From Stappia stellulata DSM 5886 (GTDB lineage Bacteria > Pseudomonadota > Alphaproteobacteria > Rhizobiales > Stappiaceae), in assembly GCF_000423705.1 (NCBI RefSeq), contig NZ_KE384083.1, forward strand, positions 748,462 to 812,461: a stretch of DNA of 64,000 nucleotides. The letters are read 5' to 3'. The notes beneath the pieces are model-generated. The model ran no database searches, had not been told where the DNA came from, and was given only the letters and a program-made list of their open reading frames with translations. The translations under genes and the position numbers were made by a program. Each line of letters begins with the position of its first letter. Position 1 is the first letter of the stretch. Positions 1 to 8,848 of the stretch are shown piece by piece.

Positions 1-1
1 G

Positions 2-646
2 ATCGTCGTCGTCGCCAAGACCGATCCGAAGGCCGGCGCCAAGGGCGTGTCGCTCTTCGTGGTGGAGACCGAGAAGGTGGAAGGCTTCCGGCGCGGTCGC
101 AACCTCGACAAGCTCGGCTTCAAGGGCAACGACACCTCGGAGCTCTTCTTCGACGACGTGCGGGTTCCAGCCGACGCGCTGCTGGGGAGCGAGGAAGGTC
201 AGGGCTTCTATCAGCTGATGGAACAGCTTCCGCAGGAGCGGCTGCTTGTTGCCGTGCAGGCGATGGCGGCGGTGGAACGGGCGCTCGCACTGACGCTCGA
301 CTACGTCAAGGAGCGCAAGGCCTTCGGCAAGCGGGTGCTCGATTTCCAGAACACCCAGTTCAAGCTGGCCGAGCTCAAGACGGAAGCCACCATCGGGCAG
401 GTCTTCGTCAACGACTGTATCGCCAAGCTCGTTGCCGGCAAGCTCGACAGTGTGACCGCCTCGATGGCGAAATACTGGTGCACGGACCTTCAGATGAAGG
501 TGATGGACGAATGCCTCCAGTTCTTCGGAGGCTACGGCTACATGACCGAATACCCGATTTCCCGCCTGTTCGCGGATGCCCGCGTCCAGCGGATTTATGC
601 GGGAACCAACGAAATCATGAAGGTTCTCATCGCGCGCAGCCTATAG
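2..646 (+). CDS. Acyl-CoA dehydrogenase, C-terminal part (cut by window edge)
   Basis: The reading frame is open from base 2, so the N-terminal half lies outside the window. The visible part is the C-terminal helical domain of an FAD-dependent acyl-CoA dehydrogenase: KAFGKRVLDFQNTQ, FFGGYGYMTEYPISR and the closing RIYAGTNEIM are family hallmarks. In MCAD-type enzymes the catalytic Glu precedes GT in the last motif; here that residue is Ala. The base is therefore probably the Glu of LPQERLLVA, as in isovaleryl-CoA-type enzymes (inference from family knowledge). It lies 53 bp upstream of a thiolase and close to a hydratase/dehydrogenase gene, which suggests beta-oxidation of fatty or branched acyl-CoA. 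The exact substrate cannot be read from the sequence. Confidence 0.93.
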   Translation: MVVVAKTDPKAGAKGVSLFVVETEKVEGFRRGRNLDKLGFKGNDTSELFFDDVRVPADALLGSEEGQGFYQLMEQLPQERLLVAVQAMAAVERALALTLDYVKERKAFGKRVLDFQNTQFKLAELKTEATIGQVFVNDCIAKLVAGKLDSVTASMAKYWCTDLQMKVMDECLQFFGGYGYMTEYPISRLFADARVQRIYAGTNEIMKVLIARSL

Positions 647-699
647 GGCCGTCGCACGACGGGGATCGCAATCGTTTTGTTCAAGGCAAGGAGGCTTTC

Positions 700-1908
700 A
701 TGGCCGACGCATTGATTTTCGATCATGTCCGCACCCCGCGGGGACGCGGCAAGAAGGACGGCGCCCTGTATGAAGTGCCGGCGGTCCGGCTGGCGGCGCA
801 GCCGCTGGAGGCCCTGCGCGCGCGCAACGACCTCGACACGAAGCTGGTCGACGACGTGGTGCTCGGCTGTGTCGACCCGATCGGCGAGGCCGGCGGCGAC
901 ATCGCCCGCGCGGCCGTCTTCGCCGCCGGTTACGATCCCAGCGTGCCCGGCATCCAGATCAACCGCTTCTGCGCCTCCGGCCTCGACGCGGTCAATTTCG
1001 GCGCCTCGCAGGTGATGAGCGGCCAGCACGACCTGGTGATCGCCGGCGGCGCGGAATCGATGAGCCGCATCGGCATCGGCGCCAGCGGCGGCGCCTGGCC
1101 GGTCGACCCGCAGGTCGCCCTGCCCTCCTATTTCATGCCGCAGGGCGTGTCGGCGGACCTGATCGCCACGAAATACGGTTTCTCCCGCGACGACGTCGAC
1201 GCCTATGCGGTGGAAAGCCAGCAGCGGGCGGCAAACGCCTGGGAAAAGGGCTACTTCGGGTCCTCCGTCGTGCCGGTGCGCGACATCAACGGGTTGACCA
1301 TCCTCGCCCGCGACGAACACATGCGGCCCGAAACGGACATGCAGTCGCTGGCCTCACTCAACGCATCCTTCGAGATCATGGGATCGATGGGCGGATTCGA
1401 CGCCGTCGCGATCCAGGCGCATCCGGAGGTGGAGCGTCTTCGACACGTCCACCACGCCGGCAACTCGTCGGGCATCGTCGACGGGGCGGCTGCGATCCTG
1501 ATCGGCAATCGCAAGGCGGGCCGCAAGGCCGGGCTGAAGCCGCGTGCGCGGATCAAGGCCTTCGCCAACATCGGTTCCGATCCGGCCCTGATGCTGACCG
1601 GCCCGGTCGACGTGACCGAAAAGCTGCTGACATCGGCGAAAATGACACTGTCGGACATCGACCTCTTCGAGATCAACGAGGCCTTTGCCTCGGTGGTGCT
1701 GCGCTATCGGCAGGCCTTCGATCTCGACGCGGCGGTGGTCAACGTCAACGGCGGAGCCATCGCCATGGGCCACCCGCTGGGAGCGACCGGCGCGATGATC
1801 CTGGGCACCGTGCTCGACGAACTGGAACGTCGCGACCTGAACACGGCCCTTGTGACGCTGTGCATCGGCGCCGGCATGGGCACGGCGACGATCATCGAGC
1901 GGGTGTGA
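700..1908 (+). CDS. Acetyl-CoA C-acetyltransferase (thiolase)
   Basis: This 402-aa thiolase has the normal family length. It catalyses thiolytic cleavage of 3-ketoacyl-CoA, or the reverse condensation. Three active-site elements are visible: nucleophilic Cys91 in [12 protein letters not shown], His358 in [15 protein letters not shown], and Cys388 in [10 protein letters not shown]. The ATG at 700 is preceded by AAGGAGG at 688-694, which fixes the start. An open frame continues upstream but only covers the end of the acyl-CoA dehydrogenase. Position between an acyl-CoA dehydrogenase and a FadJ-like protein points to beta-oxidation rather than polyhydroxybutyrate synthesis. Confidence 0.95.
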   Translation: MADALIFDHVRTPRGRGKKDGALYEVPAVRLAAQPLEALRARNDLDTKLVDDVVLGCVDPIGEAGGDIARAAVFAAGYDPSVPGIQINRFCASGLDAVNFGASQVMSGQHDLVIAGGAESMSRIGIGASGGAWPVDPQVALPSYFMPQGVSADLIATKYGFSRDDVDAYAVESQQRAANAWEKGYFGSSVVPVRDINGLTILARDEHMRPETDMQSLASLNASFEIMGSMGGFDAVAIQAHPEVERLRHVHHAGNSSGIVDGAAAILIGNRKAGRKAGLKPRARIKAFANIGSDPALMLTGPVDVTEKLLTSAKMTLSDIDLFEINEAFASVVLRYRQAFDLDAAVVNVNGGAIAMGHPLGATGAMILGTVLDELERRDLNTALVTLCIGAGMGTATIIERV

Positions 1909-1961
1909 GCGCAATGAGGCCCGGTGCGCAAAAACGGTCGTGCGGTCGTCCGGCCGCCGTT

Positions 1962-2723
1962 TCAGGCGACGTGCGAACGCATCAGTTCGCCGATGGGCGG
2001 AAGCCTTGCGAGCGCGGGGCGCGCCAGATGATAGCCCTGCACCAGCGATACGCCGGCGGCCCTGAGCACCGTGAGCTCGGCTTCGGTCTCAATCCCCTCG
2101 GCAAGGACCTTGATGTCGAGTTCGCGGCAAATGCCCATGATGCCGGCGACGATTGCCTGGCGCGCCGGGCTTGTATCGATGTCGCGCACCAGATCCATGT
2201 CGATCTTGATCAGATCGGGCTGAAAATTGGCAAGCAGCTTGAGACCGGCGAAGCCGGCGCCGAAGTCGTCGATTGCGGTGACGAAACCGCGCCGCTTGTA
2301 TTCGGCGATGATGCCCTCGACATGCTTCGTGTCGATCATCGGCTCGTTCTCGGTGAACTCGAACATGATGCGGTCGAGCGCAAAGCCGGTGCGGCCGGCC
2401 GCAAGCAACGTCGTGCGAATGCAGGCCGACGGGTCGTAGACGGCGTTCGGCATGAAGTTGATGGACAGCCGGGTGTCGTCGTCGGGGAAGAGTCCGGCGG
2501 CAAGCTCGATTGCCTTCACCCGGCAGGCCTGGTCGAAACGGTAGCGGTTTTCCAGCGTGACCCGCGACAGGATCTCGCCCGCCGACTGTCCGTCGAGACC
2601 GCGCACGAGCGCCTCGTAGCCCCAGATTCGCCCGGAACCGAGGTCGACAATCGGCTGGAACGCCATCGTGAAGTCGAAATCAAGCCGAATGCCGTTTCGG
2701 CACCCCTCGCATGTATCAGTCAT
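1962..2723 (-). CDS. Stand-alone EAL-domain c-di-GMP phosphodiesterase
   Basis: This 253-aa protein is essentially one EAL domain, which hydrolyses the second messenger cyclic di-GMP to pGpG. The residues needed for metal binding and catalysis appear intact: YEALVRG (ExLxR), the Glu of FEFTENE, IDDFGAG, IKIDMDLV, AEGIETEAEL and QGYHLARP. No membrane segment or sensor domain is present. A CxxC pair (Cys5 and Cys8, TCEGC) precedes the domain and might bind metal or respond to redox; that is a guess. The gene is transcribed opposite to the flanking fatty-acid genes and is probably an independent unit. Its 3' end faces the thiolase 3' end across 53 bp. Confidence 0.92.
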   Translation of the reverse strand: MTDTCEGCRNGIRLDFDFTMAFQPIVDLGSGRIWGYEALVRGLDGQSAGEILSRVTLENRYRFDQACRVKAIELAAGLFPDDDTRLSINFMPNAVYDPSACIRTTLLAAGRTGFALDRIMFEFTENEPMIDTKHVEGIIAEYKRRGFVTAIDDFGAGFAGLKLLANFQPDLIKIDMDLVRDIDTSPARQAIVAGIMGICRELDIKVLAEGIETEAELTVLRAAGVSLVQGYHLARPALARLPPIGELMRSHVA

Positions 2724-2862
2724 GAGCCGCCTGAAAATTCATGTCCGCCCCGGTTCCATTTCACGAAGGCTAATCGTTGGAAATTGAAATTTTCTTACTC
2801 GGCGTCGCTTTCCAGATCGGGCGGCACGATGACTTTCGGATGGCAAGGTGAGGAGGCCGGCA

Positions 2863-3321
2863 ATGCCAAAGATCGACATTGATGCGATTCCGCCCAAAAC
2901 GATGACCATCTATCCCGCCCCCTTCGCGGCGCTGACAAACGGGCGCGCCAAACAGGCGCTCGGCAATGCCGGCGGGCTCACCCAGTTCGGCGTCAACCTG
3001 ACGCGGCTGGTGCCCGGCGCGATCTCCTCGCTGAAACACTGGCACGAGAACGAGGACGAGTTCGTCTTCATCCTGGAGGGCGAGGCAACGCTGGTGGAAG
3101 ACGACACGGAAACGTCCCTTGTCGCCGGCGAGGCCGCCGCCTTCAAGGCCGGCAGCGGTGTCGCCCATCAGCTCGTGAACCGGTCCGCGCAAGACGTTGT
3201 CTATCTGGAAGTCGGCAGCCGCGCGGAAGAGGAACACGCGCGCTACGCCGATCACGACCTGGAATACCGGCGCGATGCAAGCGGCCACAAATTCACCCGC
3301 AAGGACGGAACGCCCTACTGA
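2863..3321 (+). CDS. Cupin-domain protein
   Basis: This 152-aa single-domain cupin has motif 1 (HWHENEDEFVFILEGEATL, supplying two His and a Glu) and motif 2 (GVAHQLVN), so a mononuclear metal site is likely. The start at ATG 2863 follows a GTGAGGAG ribosome-binding site; a GTG five codons earlier overlaps that site and is less likely. The substrate is unknown. Members of this family include sugar isomerases, dioxygenases and plain ligand-binding proteins, and no motif here separates them. It lies 16 bp upstream of the FadJ-like gene and may be co-transcribed with it. Confidence 0.85.
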   Translation: MPKIDIDAIPPKTMTIYPAPFAALTNGRAKQALGNAGGLTQFGVNLTRLVPGAISSLKHWHENEDEFVFILEGEATLVEDDTETSLVAGEAAAFKAGSGVAHQLVNRSAQDVVYLEVGSRAEEEHARYADHDLEYRRDASGHKFTRKDGTPY

Positions 3322-3337
3322 ACCTCAGGAGGCCGAC

Positions 3338-5551
3338 ATGGCTTACACGAATTTCACGATCGAAACGGACGCCGACGGTATCGCCCTGATCACCTGGGAC
3401 ATGCCGGGCAAGTCGATGAACGTCATCGACCTCGGCGTGATGGACGAGCTCGACGCGCTGATCGACGCGGTCGTCGGCGACGAGGCGATCACCGGCGCGG
3501 TGATCGCCTCGGGCAAGACCGCTTTTTCCGGCGGCGCGGATCTCACCATGCTGGAAGGCCTGCTCGGCGACTTTCACGCCAAGCGCGCCAAGGATCCGGA
3601 AGGCGCGGCGCAGCTGCTGTTCGACGGGTCGCGGCGCCTGTCGCAGATCTTCCGCAAGCTGGAGACCTGCGGCAAGCCCTTCGTCGCGGCGATCAACGGC
3701 ACCTGCATGGGCGGAGCGACGGAGCTTGCGCTTGCCTGCCACGCACGCATCGCGGCCGGAGACGACGCCTTCAAGATGGCACTGCCGGAGGTCAAGGTCG
3801 GGCTCTTTCCCGGAGCCGGCGGCACCCAGCGCGTGATGCGCATGGCCGACGCGCAGCAGGGTCTGCAGTTCCTGCTGCAGGGCCGCACGCTCAACGCGGA
3901 CAAGGCAAAGGGGCTGAAGCTCGTGGACGAGATTGCCCCGGCGAAGAAGCTGGTCACGGAAGCGCGCAAGCTGCTGAAAGCGGGCGTCGACCCGGTCAAA
4001 CCCTGGGACAAGAAGGGCTTCAAGCTGCCGAACGGGCCGATCTACTCGCCGGCGGGCTTCCAGTTCTGGCCGGCGGCCAATGCAATCTACCGGCGCGAAA
4101 CCCATGACAATTATCCCGGCGCGCGCGGCATCATGCAGTCGGTCTACGAAGGCCTGCAGATGCCGATGGACCAGGCGCTGACGGTGGAAAGCCGCTACTT
4201 CGCGCATGTGCTGCAGACACCGGAAGCCGCCAGCATGATCCGCTCGCTGTTCGTCTCCATGCAGGAGCTGAACAAGGGCGCGCGCCGGCCCGAGGGGATC
4301 AAGGCGAACAAGATCAGGAAGGTCGGCATCCTGGGCGCGGGCTTCATGGGTGCGGGCATCGCCTATGAATCGGCACGCGCCGGCATCGACGTGGTGCTGA
4401 TCGACCGCGAGCAGGCCGCCGCCGACAAGGGCAAGGCGCATTCCGACGCGCTGATGACCAAGGCGATCAAGCGCGGCAAGGCCCAGGAGACCGACAAGGA
4501 ACGGCTGCTTGCGCGCATCGAGGCGACCACCGACTACGAGCGCCTGGCCGATTGCGATCTCGTGATCGAGGCGGTGTTCGAAGAGCGCAGCATCAAGAAG
4601 GGCGTCACCGAACAGGCCGAAGCCGTCCTGAAGTCGCGGGCGATCTTTGCCTCCAACACCTCCACCCTGCCGATCACCTCGCTTGCGGAAGCGTCCAAGC
4701 GGCCGAAGAACTTCATCGGCATCCATTTCTTCTCGCCCGTCGACAAGATGATGCTGGTGGAGGTGATCCTCGGCAAGAAGACCGGCGAGCGCGCGCTCGC
4801 CATGGCGCTCGATTACATCAAGGCGATCAAGAAGACGCCGATTGTGGTGAATGATTCCCGGGGCTTCTACACCTCCCGCGTCGTCATGACCTATATCCGC
4901 GAAGGGCTGATGATGCTCGCCGACGGCGTGCCCGCCCCGATGATCGAGACGGCGGGCCGCATGGCCGGAATGCCGGTCGGACCGCTGTCGCTCGGCGACG
5001 AGGTCGCGCTGGATCTTGCGTGGAAGATCGTCTCCGCCACCCGCAAGGACCTCGGCGTCAAATACGTGGAAGGTCCGCTCGACAACATCCTGGAAGAGAT
5101 GGTGGTCAAGCGCGAGCGCTTCGGACGCAAGAACGGCAAGGGCTTCTATGACTATCAGGGTCGCGAGAAGACGCTGTGGCCGGGCATCCCGGAAGTCGTC
5201 GGCAAGCCCAAGCCCGCGGAGCACTTCAACGTGGAAGAACTCAAGCAGCGCTTCCTGGTGATGCAGGCGCTGGAGACGGCCCGGATCTTCGAGGAAAAAT
5301 GCCTGACCGACGTGCGCGAGGCGGATGTCGGCTCGATCCTCGGCTTCGGCTTCGCGCCGTTTACCGGCGGCACGATCTCCTACATCGACGGCATGGGCAC
5401 GGCACGCTTCGTCGAGATCTGCCGCAAGTTCACCAAAAAATGGGGACCGCGCTTCAAGTCGAACCGGTTGCTGCGCGAGATGGCCAAGACCGACGCACGG
5501 TTCTACGACCGCTTCGCGCCGGAAAAATCCGGCGACCGCGAAGCCGCCTGA
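3338..5551 (+). CDS. Fatty-acid oxidation multifunctional protein (enoyl-CoA hydratase / 3-hydroxyacyl-CoA dehydrogenase)
   Basis: This 737-aa protein of the FadJ/FadB alpha-subunit type hydrates 2-enoyl-CoA and then oxidises 3-hydroxyacyl-CoA with NAD. The N-terminal crotonase domain (about residues 1-200) carries the oxyanion-hole segment FSGGADLTML, then GTCMGGATELALAC and PEVKVGLFPGAGGTQR. A Rossmann NAD-binding motif, GILGAGFMGAGIA, starts near residue 329. FIGIHFFSPVDKMMLVE and two C-terminal 3HCDH repeats follow. A CAGGAGG site six bases upstream supports the ATG at 3338. With the acyl-CoA dehydrogenase and thiolase upstream, all four steps of beta-oxidation are encoded within 5.5 kb. 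A terminator follows at 5580. Confidence 0.95.
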   Translation: MAYTNFTIETDADGIALITWDMPGKSMNVIDLGVMDELDALIDAVVGDEAITGAVIASGKTAFSGGADLTMLEGLLGDFHAKRAKDPEGAAQLLFDGSRRLSQIFRKLETCGKPFVAAINGTCMGGATELALACHARIAAGDDAFKMALPEVKVGLFPGAGGTQRVMRMADAQQGLQFLLQGRTLNADKAKGLKLVDEIAPAKKLVTEARKLLKAGVDPVKPWDKKGFKLPNGPIYSPAGFQFWPAANAIYRRETHDNYPGARGIMQSVYEGLQMPMDQALTVESRYFAHVLQTPEAASMIRSLFVSMQELNKGARRPEGIKANKIRKVGILGAGFMGAGIAYESARAGIDVVLIDREQAAADKGKAHSDALMTKAIKRGKAQETDKERLLARIEATTDYERLADCDLVIEAVFEERSIKKGVTEQAEAVLKSRAIFASNTSTLPITSLAEASKRPKNFIGIHFFSPVDKMMLVEVILGKKTGERALAMALDYIKAIKKTPIVVNDSRGFYTSRVVMTYIREGLMMLADGVPAPMIETAGRMAGMPVGPLSLGDEVALDLAWKIVSATRKDLGVKYVEGPLDNILEEMVVKRERFGRKNGKGFYDYQGREKTLWPGIPEVVGKPKPAEHFNVEELKQRFLVMQALETARIFEEKCLTDVREADVGSILGFGFAPFTGGTISYIDGMGTARFVEICRKFTKKWGPRFKSNRLLREMAKTDARFYDRFAPEKSGDREAA

Positions 5552-5579
5552 GCATAGCGGTCACCACCCGGGAAACAGG

Positions 5580-5604
5580 AAGGGCGGCCGCGTGCCGCCC
5601 TTTT
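5580..5604. terminator. Rho-independent terminator after the fatty-acid oxidation genes
   Basis: A hairpin with arms GGGCGGC (5582-5588) and GCCGCCC (5594-5600) and a 5-nt loop is flanked by AA on one side and TTTT on the other. It lies between the convergent FadJ-like and META-domain genes and could serve both directions. Confidence 0.8.
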
Positions 5605-5628
5605 CGCGTCGAACCGCGTGTGGGTCTG

Positions 5629-6084
5629 TCAGTCCTTTCCCACGAGGAGCACGACCACGGCGCCGCCGGCATCGCGCAACAGCAAGCGCTTGTCCATGCC
5701 GTCGACCTCCACGACCGAAGGGAAATAACGCAGAAAACGCTGCTCCAGATCCCCGGACGGGCCGGCGCAGGCCATTTTCGTCGCCATCACGCGCTCCGAC
5801 ACGGACAGGTTCCGGCCGGTTTGCTCCAGCGTTCCGCGCAGCCGGTTGCAGCCGGCGGAGGCGGCCCAGAGACCGTGCCGGTCGACCACCACTTCGGTCC
5901 TGCGCGCAAGGGCGCTGTCCACATCGACCAGCGCCCCGTTTGCGGTGGCAAGGGCGGCAATCTGCCACTCGCCGGCAATCGACGGTTTGCCGGTCTGCGC
6001 CGACAACGCCCCGCCCATGCCCAAAAGGGCGACGAGAACGGCAAAGAAGCGAATGGCGATGGTGCGGTGTCCTGCGAGGGTCAT
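5629..6084 (-). CDS. META-domain (HslJ-like) exported protein
   Basis: This protein of about 151 aa starts with a short basic stretch and a hydrophobic segment ending GGALSAQ, a likely Sec signal peptide. It continues into a META domain (GEWQIAAL, then SAGCNRLRGTLEQ, then ERVMATKMAC). HslJ-type META proteins occur in the outer envelope and have been linked to novobiocin and heat responses in E. coli; the role here is unknown. Start choice: ATG 6084 gives a clean signal peptide and has AAGGA about 12 bases upstream, but ATG 6114 is also possible. Confidence 0.75.
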   Translation of the reverse strand: MTLAGHRTIAIRFFAVLVALLGMGGALSAQTGKPSIAGEWQIAALATANGALVDVDSALARRTEVVVDRHGLWAASAGCNRLRGTLEQTGRNLSVSERVMATKMACAGPSGDLEQRFLRYFPSVVEVDGMDKRLLLRDAGGAVVVLLVGKD

Positions 6085-6311
6085 GCGGGTAACGTGTCCT
6101 TGGACGTCAGTCATGCACATCGTTGCGGGACCGCGATAACACATCATCGCGGCTCCTTTCTCAAGGGGTCTCCCAATCCAATGCGGCATAAGGAAGGCCG
6201 CCGCCCGTGCGGCACCCCCCGGCAAACCTGTTGGCCAAACGCGGACGAGTCCCTACATTCGCACCAACGCCAATCGGCAAGCACCCGAGCCAGGGACACC
6301 CAAGCGCCATC

Positions 6312-6695
6312 ATGACTTCCAACCGGATCCGCGTCACGCTCCTGCGCATCGGCGCCATGCGCGAGGGGCCTGCGCCCTACCGCCGCGACGTCGACCCGCT
6401 GATCGCTTGTCGCGCCTGCGGGATCGAACTGCAGAAGGACCGCCGACGCGCGCTCGATGTCCCTGGCATTGCCTGCCATGAGACCTTCGCCGACGCCGGC
6501 TTTCACGGCATCCAGATCACGGACGTGCAGCGCTACGGACATGCCAACCACCTCCCCCGGTTCGCACGGGGCGAACCCGGCGGCCATCGCGCGTCGCTTT
6601 CGGCGTTCGAGACGCCGGTGCGCGCCAAGGCCCATGCGCAGGCCCTGACGCGCACCGACGCCACCGACACGCTGGTCGCGATCGCAAGCACCTGA
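6312..6695 (+). CDS. Hypothetical protein
   Basis: A possible 127-aa protein that I do not recognise. Support is codon bias: third positions are strongly G/C, as in neighbouring genes, over the whole frame from ATG 6312. There is no clear ribosome-binding site, signal peptide or membrane segment. It contains two Cys in IACRACG and many Arg and Ala residues. The DUF6460 gene starts 39 bp downstream. A long frame on the opposite strand also covers this stretch but is rich in His, Gln and Arg, typical of a shadow. Confidence 0.35.
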   Translation: MTSNRIRVTLLRIGAMREGPAPYRRDVDPLIACRACGIELQKDRRRALDVPGIACHETFADAGFHGIQITDVQRYGHANHLPRFARGEPGGHRASLSAFETPVRAKAHAQALTRTDATDTLVAIAST

Positions 6696-6734
6696 CCCGT
6701 TTCTTCCGACGATGAACCCAAGGATGCCCTTTTC

Positions 6735-7010
6735 ATGTCGAACCGTTCCTTCTCCCGCTTTCTCGGAGACAGCCCCGGACGCGTGCTGATCAAGCTGATC
6801 TTCCTGTCCTTCGTGGTCGGGGTCTTGTTGTCCGCGCTCAACCTGCATCCGCTCGACCTGTTCGACGGGCTGATCGGCTTCATCGAGCGGGTCTGGAACA
6901 TGGGCTTTGAGGCACTCGGACGGCTCGGCAGCTACTTCGTGCTCGGCGCCGTGGTGGTCATTCCGGTGTGGGCGGTGCTCAGGCTCCTGAGCATGGGCCG
7001 CCGCGACTAG
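6735..7010 (+). CDS. DUF6460-type small membrane protein
   Basis: This 91-aa protein has a conserved-looking N-terminus (SRFLGDSPGRVLIKLIFLSF) and two hydrophobic segments, about residues 19-40 and 68-85, separated by an amphipathic linker. This matches the DUF6460 family of small alphaproteobacterial inner-membrane proteins, whose function is unknown. AAGGA precedes the ATG. It ends 13 bp before the 3' end of the convergent deacetylase-like gene. Confidence 0.75.
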   Translation: MSNRSFSRFLGDSPGRVLIKLIFLSFVVGVLLSALNLHPLDLFDGLIGFIERVWNMGFEALGRLGSYFVLGAVVVIPVWAVLRLLSMGRRD

Positions 7011-7023
7011 ACACAATCCCGCT

Positions 7024-7926
7024 TCAGGCGAATTCGGCCGCCACGCGATGCAGCGTGGCGTGCCGGCGTGCCAGCCGGTCGATGTCGGTCAGATAGCCGC
7101 CGCCCAGAACGCCTGCGAGCGGAATGCCGGCGGCACGCACGGTCCGGATCACGAAACGGTCGCGCGCTTCAAGACCTTCATCGGTGAGAGACAGGCGCCC
7201 GAGCCGGTCGTCTGCATGCGGATCGACACCGGCGTTGAAGAACACGATGTCCGGCCGCCAGGACGCCAGCGCCTGCGGCAGGCTCGCGGCCAATGCCTCC
7301 CGATAGGCGTCATCGCCGACCCCGTCCTCCAGCGCGATATCGAGGGTGGAAGCGACCTTGCGAACCGGGTAATTGCGCCTTGCGTGCACCGAAAGCGTAA
7401 AGACGGAAGGATCGTCGGTGAAGATCTCGGCCGTTCCGTCGCCCTGATGCACGTCGAGATCGACGACCATCGCCCGGCGGATCGCGCCGTCGGCCATCAG
7501 CAAACGGATCGCCACCGCAACATCGTTGAACACGCAGAACCCCGCACCATGGCGCTTGCGCGCGTGGTGGCTGCCACCGGCGGTGTTGCAGGCAATGCCG
7601 TTTTCCAGCGCGAGCGTTGCGGTCAGCACCGTCCCGGCGGTGGCGCAGCGGGCGCGAAAGCCGACCGCCTCACTCATCGGCAGGCCGATCTCCCGCGCGA
7701 CGTTTGCCGGGACATTCGCCGAAAACACCTGGTCGACATAGGCGCGGTCATGGGCGAGCGCCACCCACGCGGCCGGCGCCGGCGCCGGCTGGTGGAAGCC
7801 ACCGGGCGCGACGATGCCCTCTTCCACGAGAACTTCCGCGACACGGCGGAACTTGTTCATCGGAAACCGATGGTTCGCCGGGATCTCGGCACAGAACGCG
7901 GGATGATGAACGACGGCAAGGGACAT
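7024..7926 (-). CDS. Histone deacetylase-family (acetylpolyamine/acuC-type) hydrolase
   Basis: This 300-aa zinc hydrolase belongs to the arginase/deacetylase superfamily. Family motifs appear in order: PANHRFPMNKF near the N-terminus, GGSHHARKRHGAGFCVFND (catalytic His pair and the following Asn-Asp), DLDVHQGDGTAEIF (metal ligands Asp and His), GVDPHADDRLGRL (third metal ligand) and LGGGY (transition-state Tyr). Bacterial members deacetylate acetylpolyamines or small amides rather than histones; the substrate here is not predictable. ATG 7926 fits the family N-terminus MSLAVVHHP. Confidence 0.92.
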   Translation of the reverse strand: MSLAVVHHPAFCAEIPANHRFPMNKFRRVAEVLVEEGIVAPGGFHQPAPAPAAWVALAHDRAYVDQVFSANVPANVAREIGLPMSEAVGFRARCATAGTVLTATLALENGIACNTAGGSHHARKRHGAGFCVFNDVAVAIRLLMADGAIRRAMVVDLDVHQGDGTAEIFTDDPSVFTLSVHARRNYPVRKVASTLDIALEDGVGDDAYREALAASLPQALASWRPDIVFFNAGVDPHADDRLGRLSLTDEGLEARDRFVIRTVRAAGIPLAGVLGGGYLTDIDRLARRHATLHRVAAEFA

Positions 7927-8054
7927 GAAACGCAAGACCTGAGGTAAGAGTGATTGCGGGCTTGGGCGAGTGCGTGCGGGCCAACCGCTTGCGGATATGG
8001 CGCACGGCCGGAAGACGGCAAGCAGGCCAACACGCCTTTCGGCTCGCGCGACAC

Positions 8055-8083
8055 TTGATTTCCAATGCGGAGGACCCGATATT
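8055..8083 (+). promoter_or_regulatory. Promoter-like element upstream of an orphan terminator
   Basis: TTGATT (8055-8060) and GATATT (8078-8083) are separated by 17 bp, within the 301-bp gap between two divergent genes. Transcription from here would run directly into the terminator at 8099-8141. The match to the -10 consensus is modest. Confidence 0.35.
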
Positions 8084-8098
8084 GGGTTCATATATGAT

Positions 8099-8141
8099 CC
8101 CCGTCGGACACGCCGAAAGGCCTCCGGCGGGGTTATTTTTT
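8099..8141 (+). terminator. Strong rho-independent terminator with no gene before it
   Basis: The arms CCCCGTCGGA (8099-8108) and TCCGGCGGGG (8123-8132) pair over 10 bp with one G-T wobble around a 14-nt loop, and TTATTTTTT follows. It lies 86 bp upstream of the NYN gene start, inside a divergent intergenic region. It must therefore end either a small RNA or an attenuated leader of the NYN gene. The rest of 7927-8227 shows nothing else I recognise. Confidence 0.7.
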
Positions 8142-8227
8142 CGCGAGCCCGAAGCATCCGCACAGGTCGGCGGACAGGCAGGCGGGCTGATCCGACCGCG
8201 GGCCAAGCGCGTCGTCAGGGCCGAGCC

Positions 8228-8848
8228 ATGCAGCCTCCCTCCCCCATTCGGGCCATCGCGTTTGTCGACGGGCAGAACCTGTTTCACTCCGCCAAGGCCA
8301 GCTTCGGACACCGCTACCCCAACTACAACGTCAGGAAACTGGCCAAAGCGGTGTGCGAGGCCCAGGGCTGGGAGCTTGAGGCCGTGCGCTTCTACACCGG
8401 CGTCCCGGATGCGAAGGACAACGCCTTCTGGAACCACTTCTGGGTGGCGAAGGGGGCGCAGATGGGCCGCGAGGGTGTGCATGTCCACACCCGCGCGCTG
8501 CGCTACCGTACAAAGACGGTGCGTCTGCCCGAAGGCAAAAAGCACAGCTTCGTTGTCGGCGACGAAAAGGGCATCGACATCCGCATCGCTCTCGATGTCA
8601 TCCGCCTTGCCCAGGACAAGGCCTATGATGTCGCGCTGATCTTCTCGCAGGATCAGGATCTGTCCGAAGCCGCCATCGAGCTTCGCAGGATCGCAAGCGA
8701 GCAGAACCGATGGATCAAGATCGCCTCCGCCTTTCCCGAAAACCCCCGCCACAAGACGCGCGGCATCGACCAGACCGACTGGCTGCCGATTTCCCGAAAG
8801 GTCTATGACGCCTGTCTGGATCCGCGCGACTATCGGCCGAAGGCGTAG
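8228..8848 (+). CDS. NYN-domain (LabA/DUF88-like) putative ribonuclease
   Basis: This 206-aa protein has the PIN-like NYN fold signature: an acidic residue in AIAFVDGQNLFH near the N-terminus, a central KGIDIRIALDVI, and FSQDQDLSEA, which together would place three or four Asp around a metal. NYN proteins are thought to be RNA nucleases. The start ATG 8228 is chosen because the family N-terminus begins just there, although the frame stays open further upstream. Its leader contains a strong terminator at 8099-8141, which may attenuate expression. Confidence 0.85.
   Translation: MQPPSPIRAIAFVDGQNLFHSAKASFGHRYPNYNVRKLAKAVCEAQGWELEAVRFYTGVPDAKDNAFWNHFWVAKGAQMGREGVHVHTRALRYRTKTVRLPEGKKHSFVVGDEKGIDIRIALDVIRLAQDKAYDVALIFSQDQDLSEAAIELRRIASEQNRWIKIASAFPENPRHKTRGIDQTDWLPISRKVYDACLDPRDYRPKA

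Noticed and set aside
478-1908. Longer thiolase start far upstream
   Set aside because: Would overlap the acyl-CoA dehydrogenase; AAGGAGG precedes ATG 700.
3293-5224. Long reverse-strand open frame (about 640 codons) across the FadJ-like gene
   Set aside because: Antisense shadow of a clearly conserved gene; its product is Arg/His/Leu-rich without any motif.
6144-7016. Reverse open frame opposite the hypothetical and DUF6460 genes
   Set aside because: His/Gln/Asp-rich with no pattern; DUF6460 on the other strand has clear membrane helices and a ribosome-binding site.
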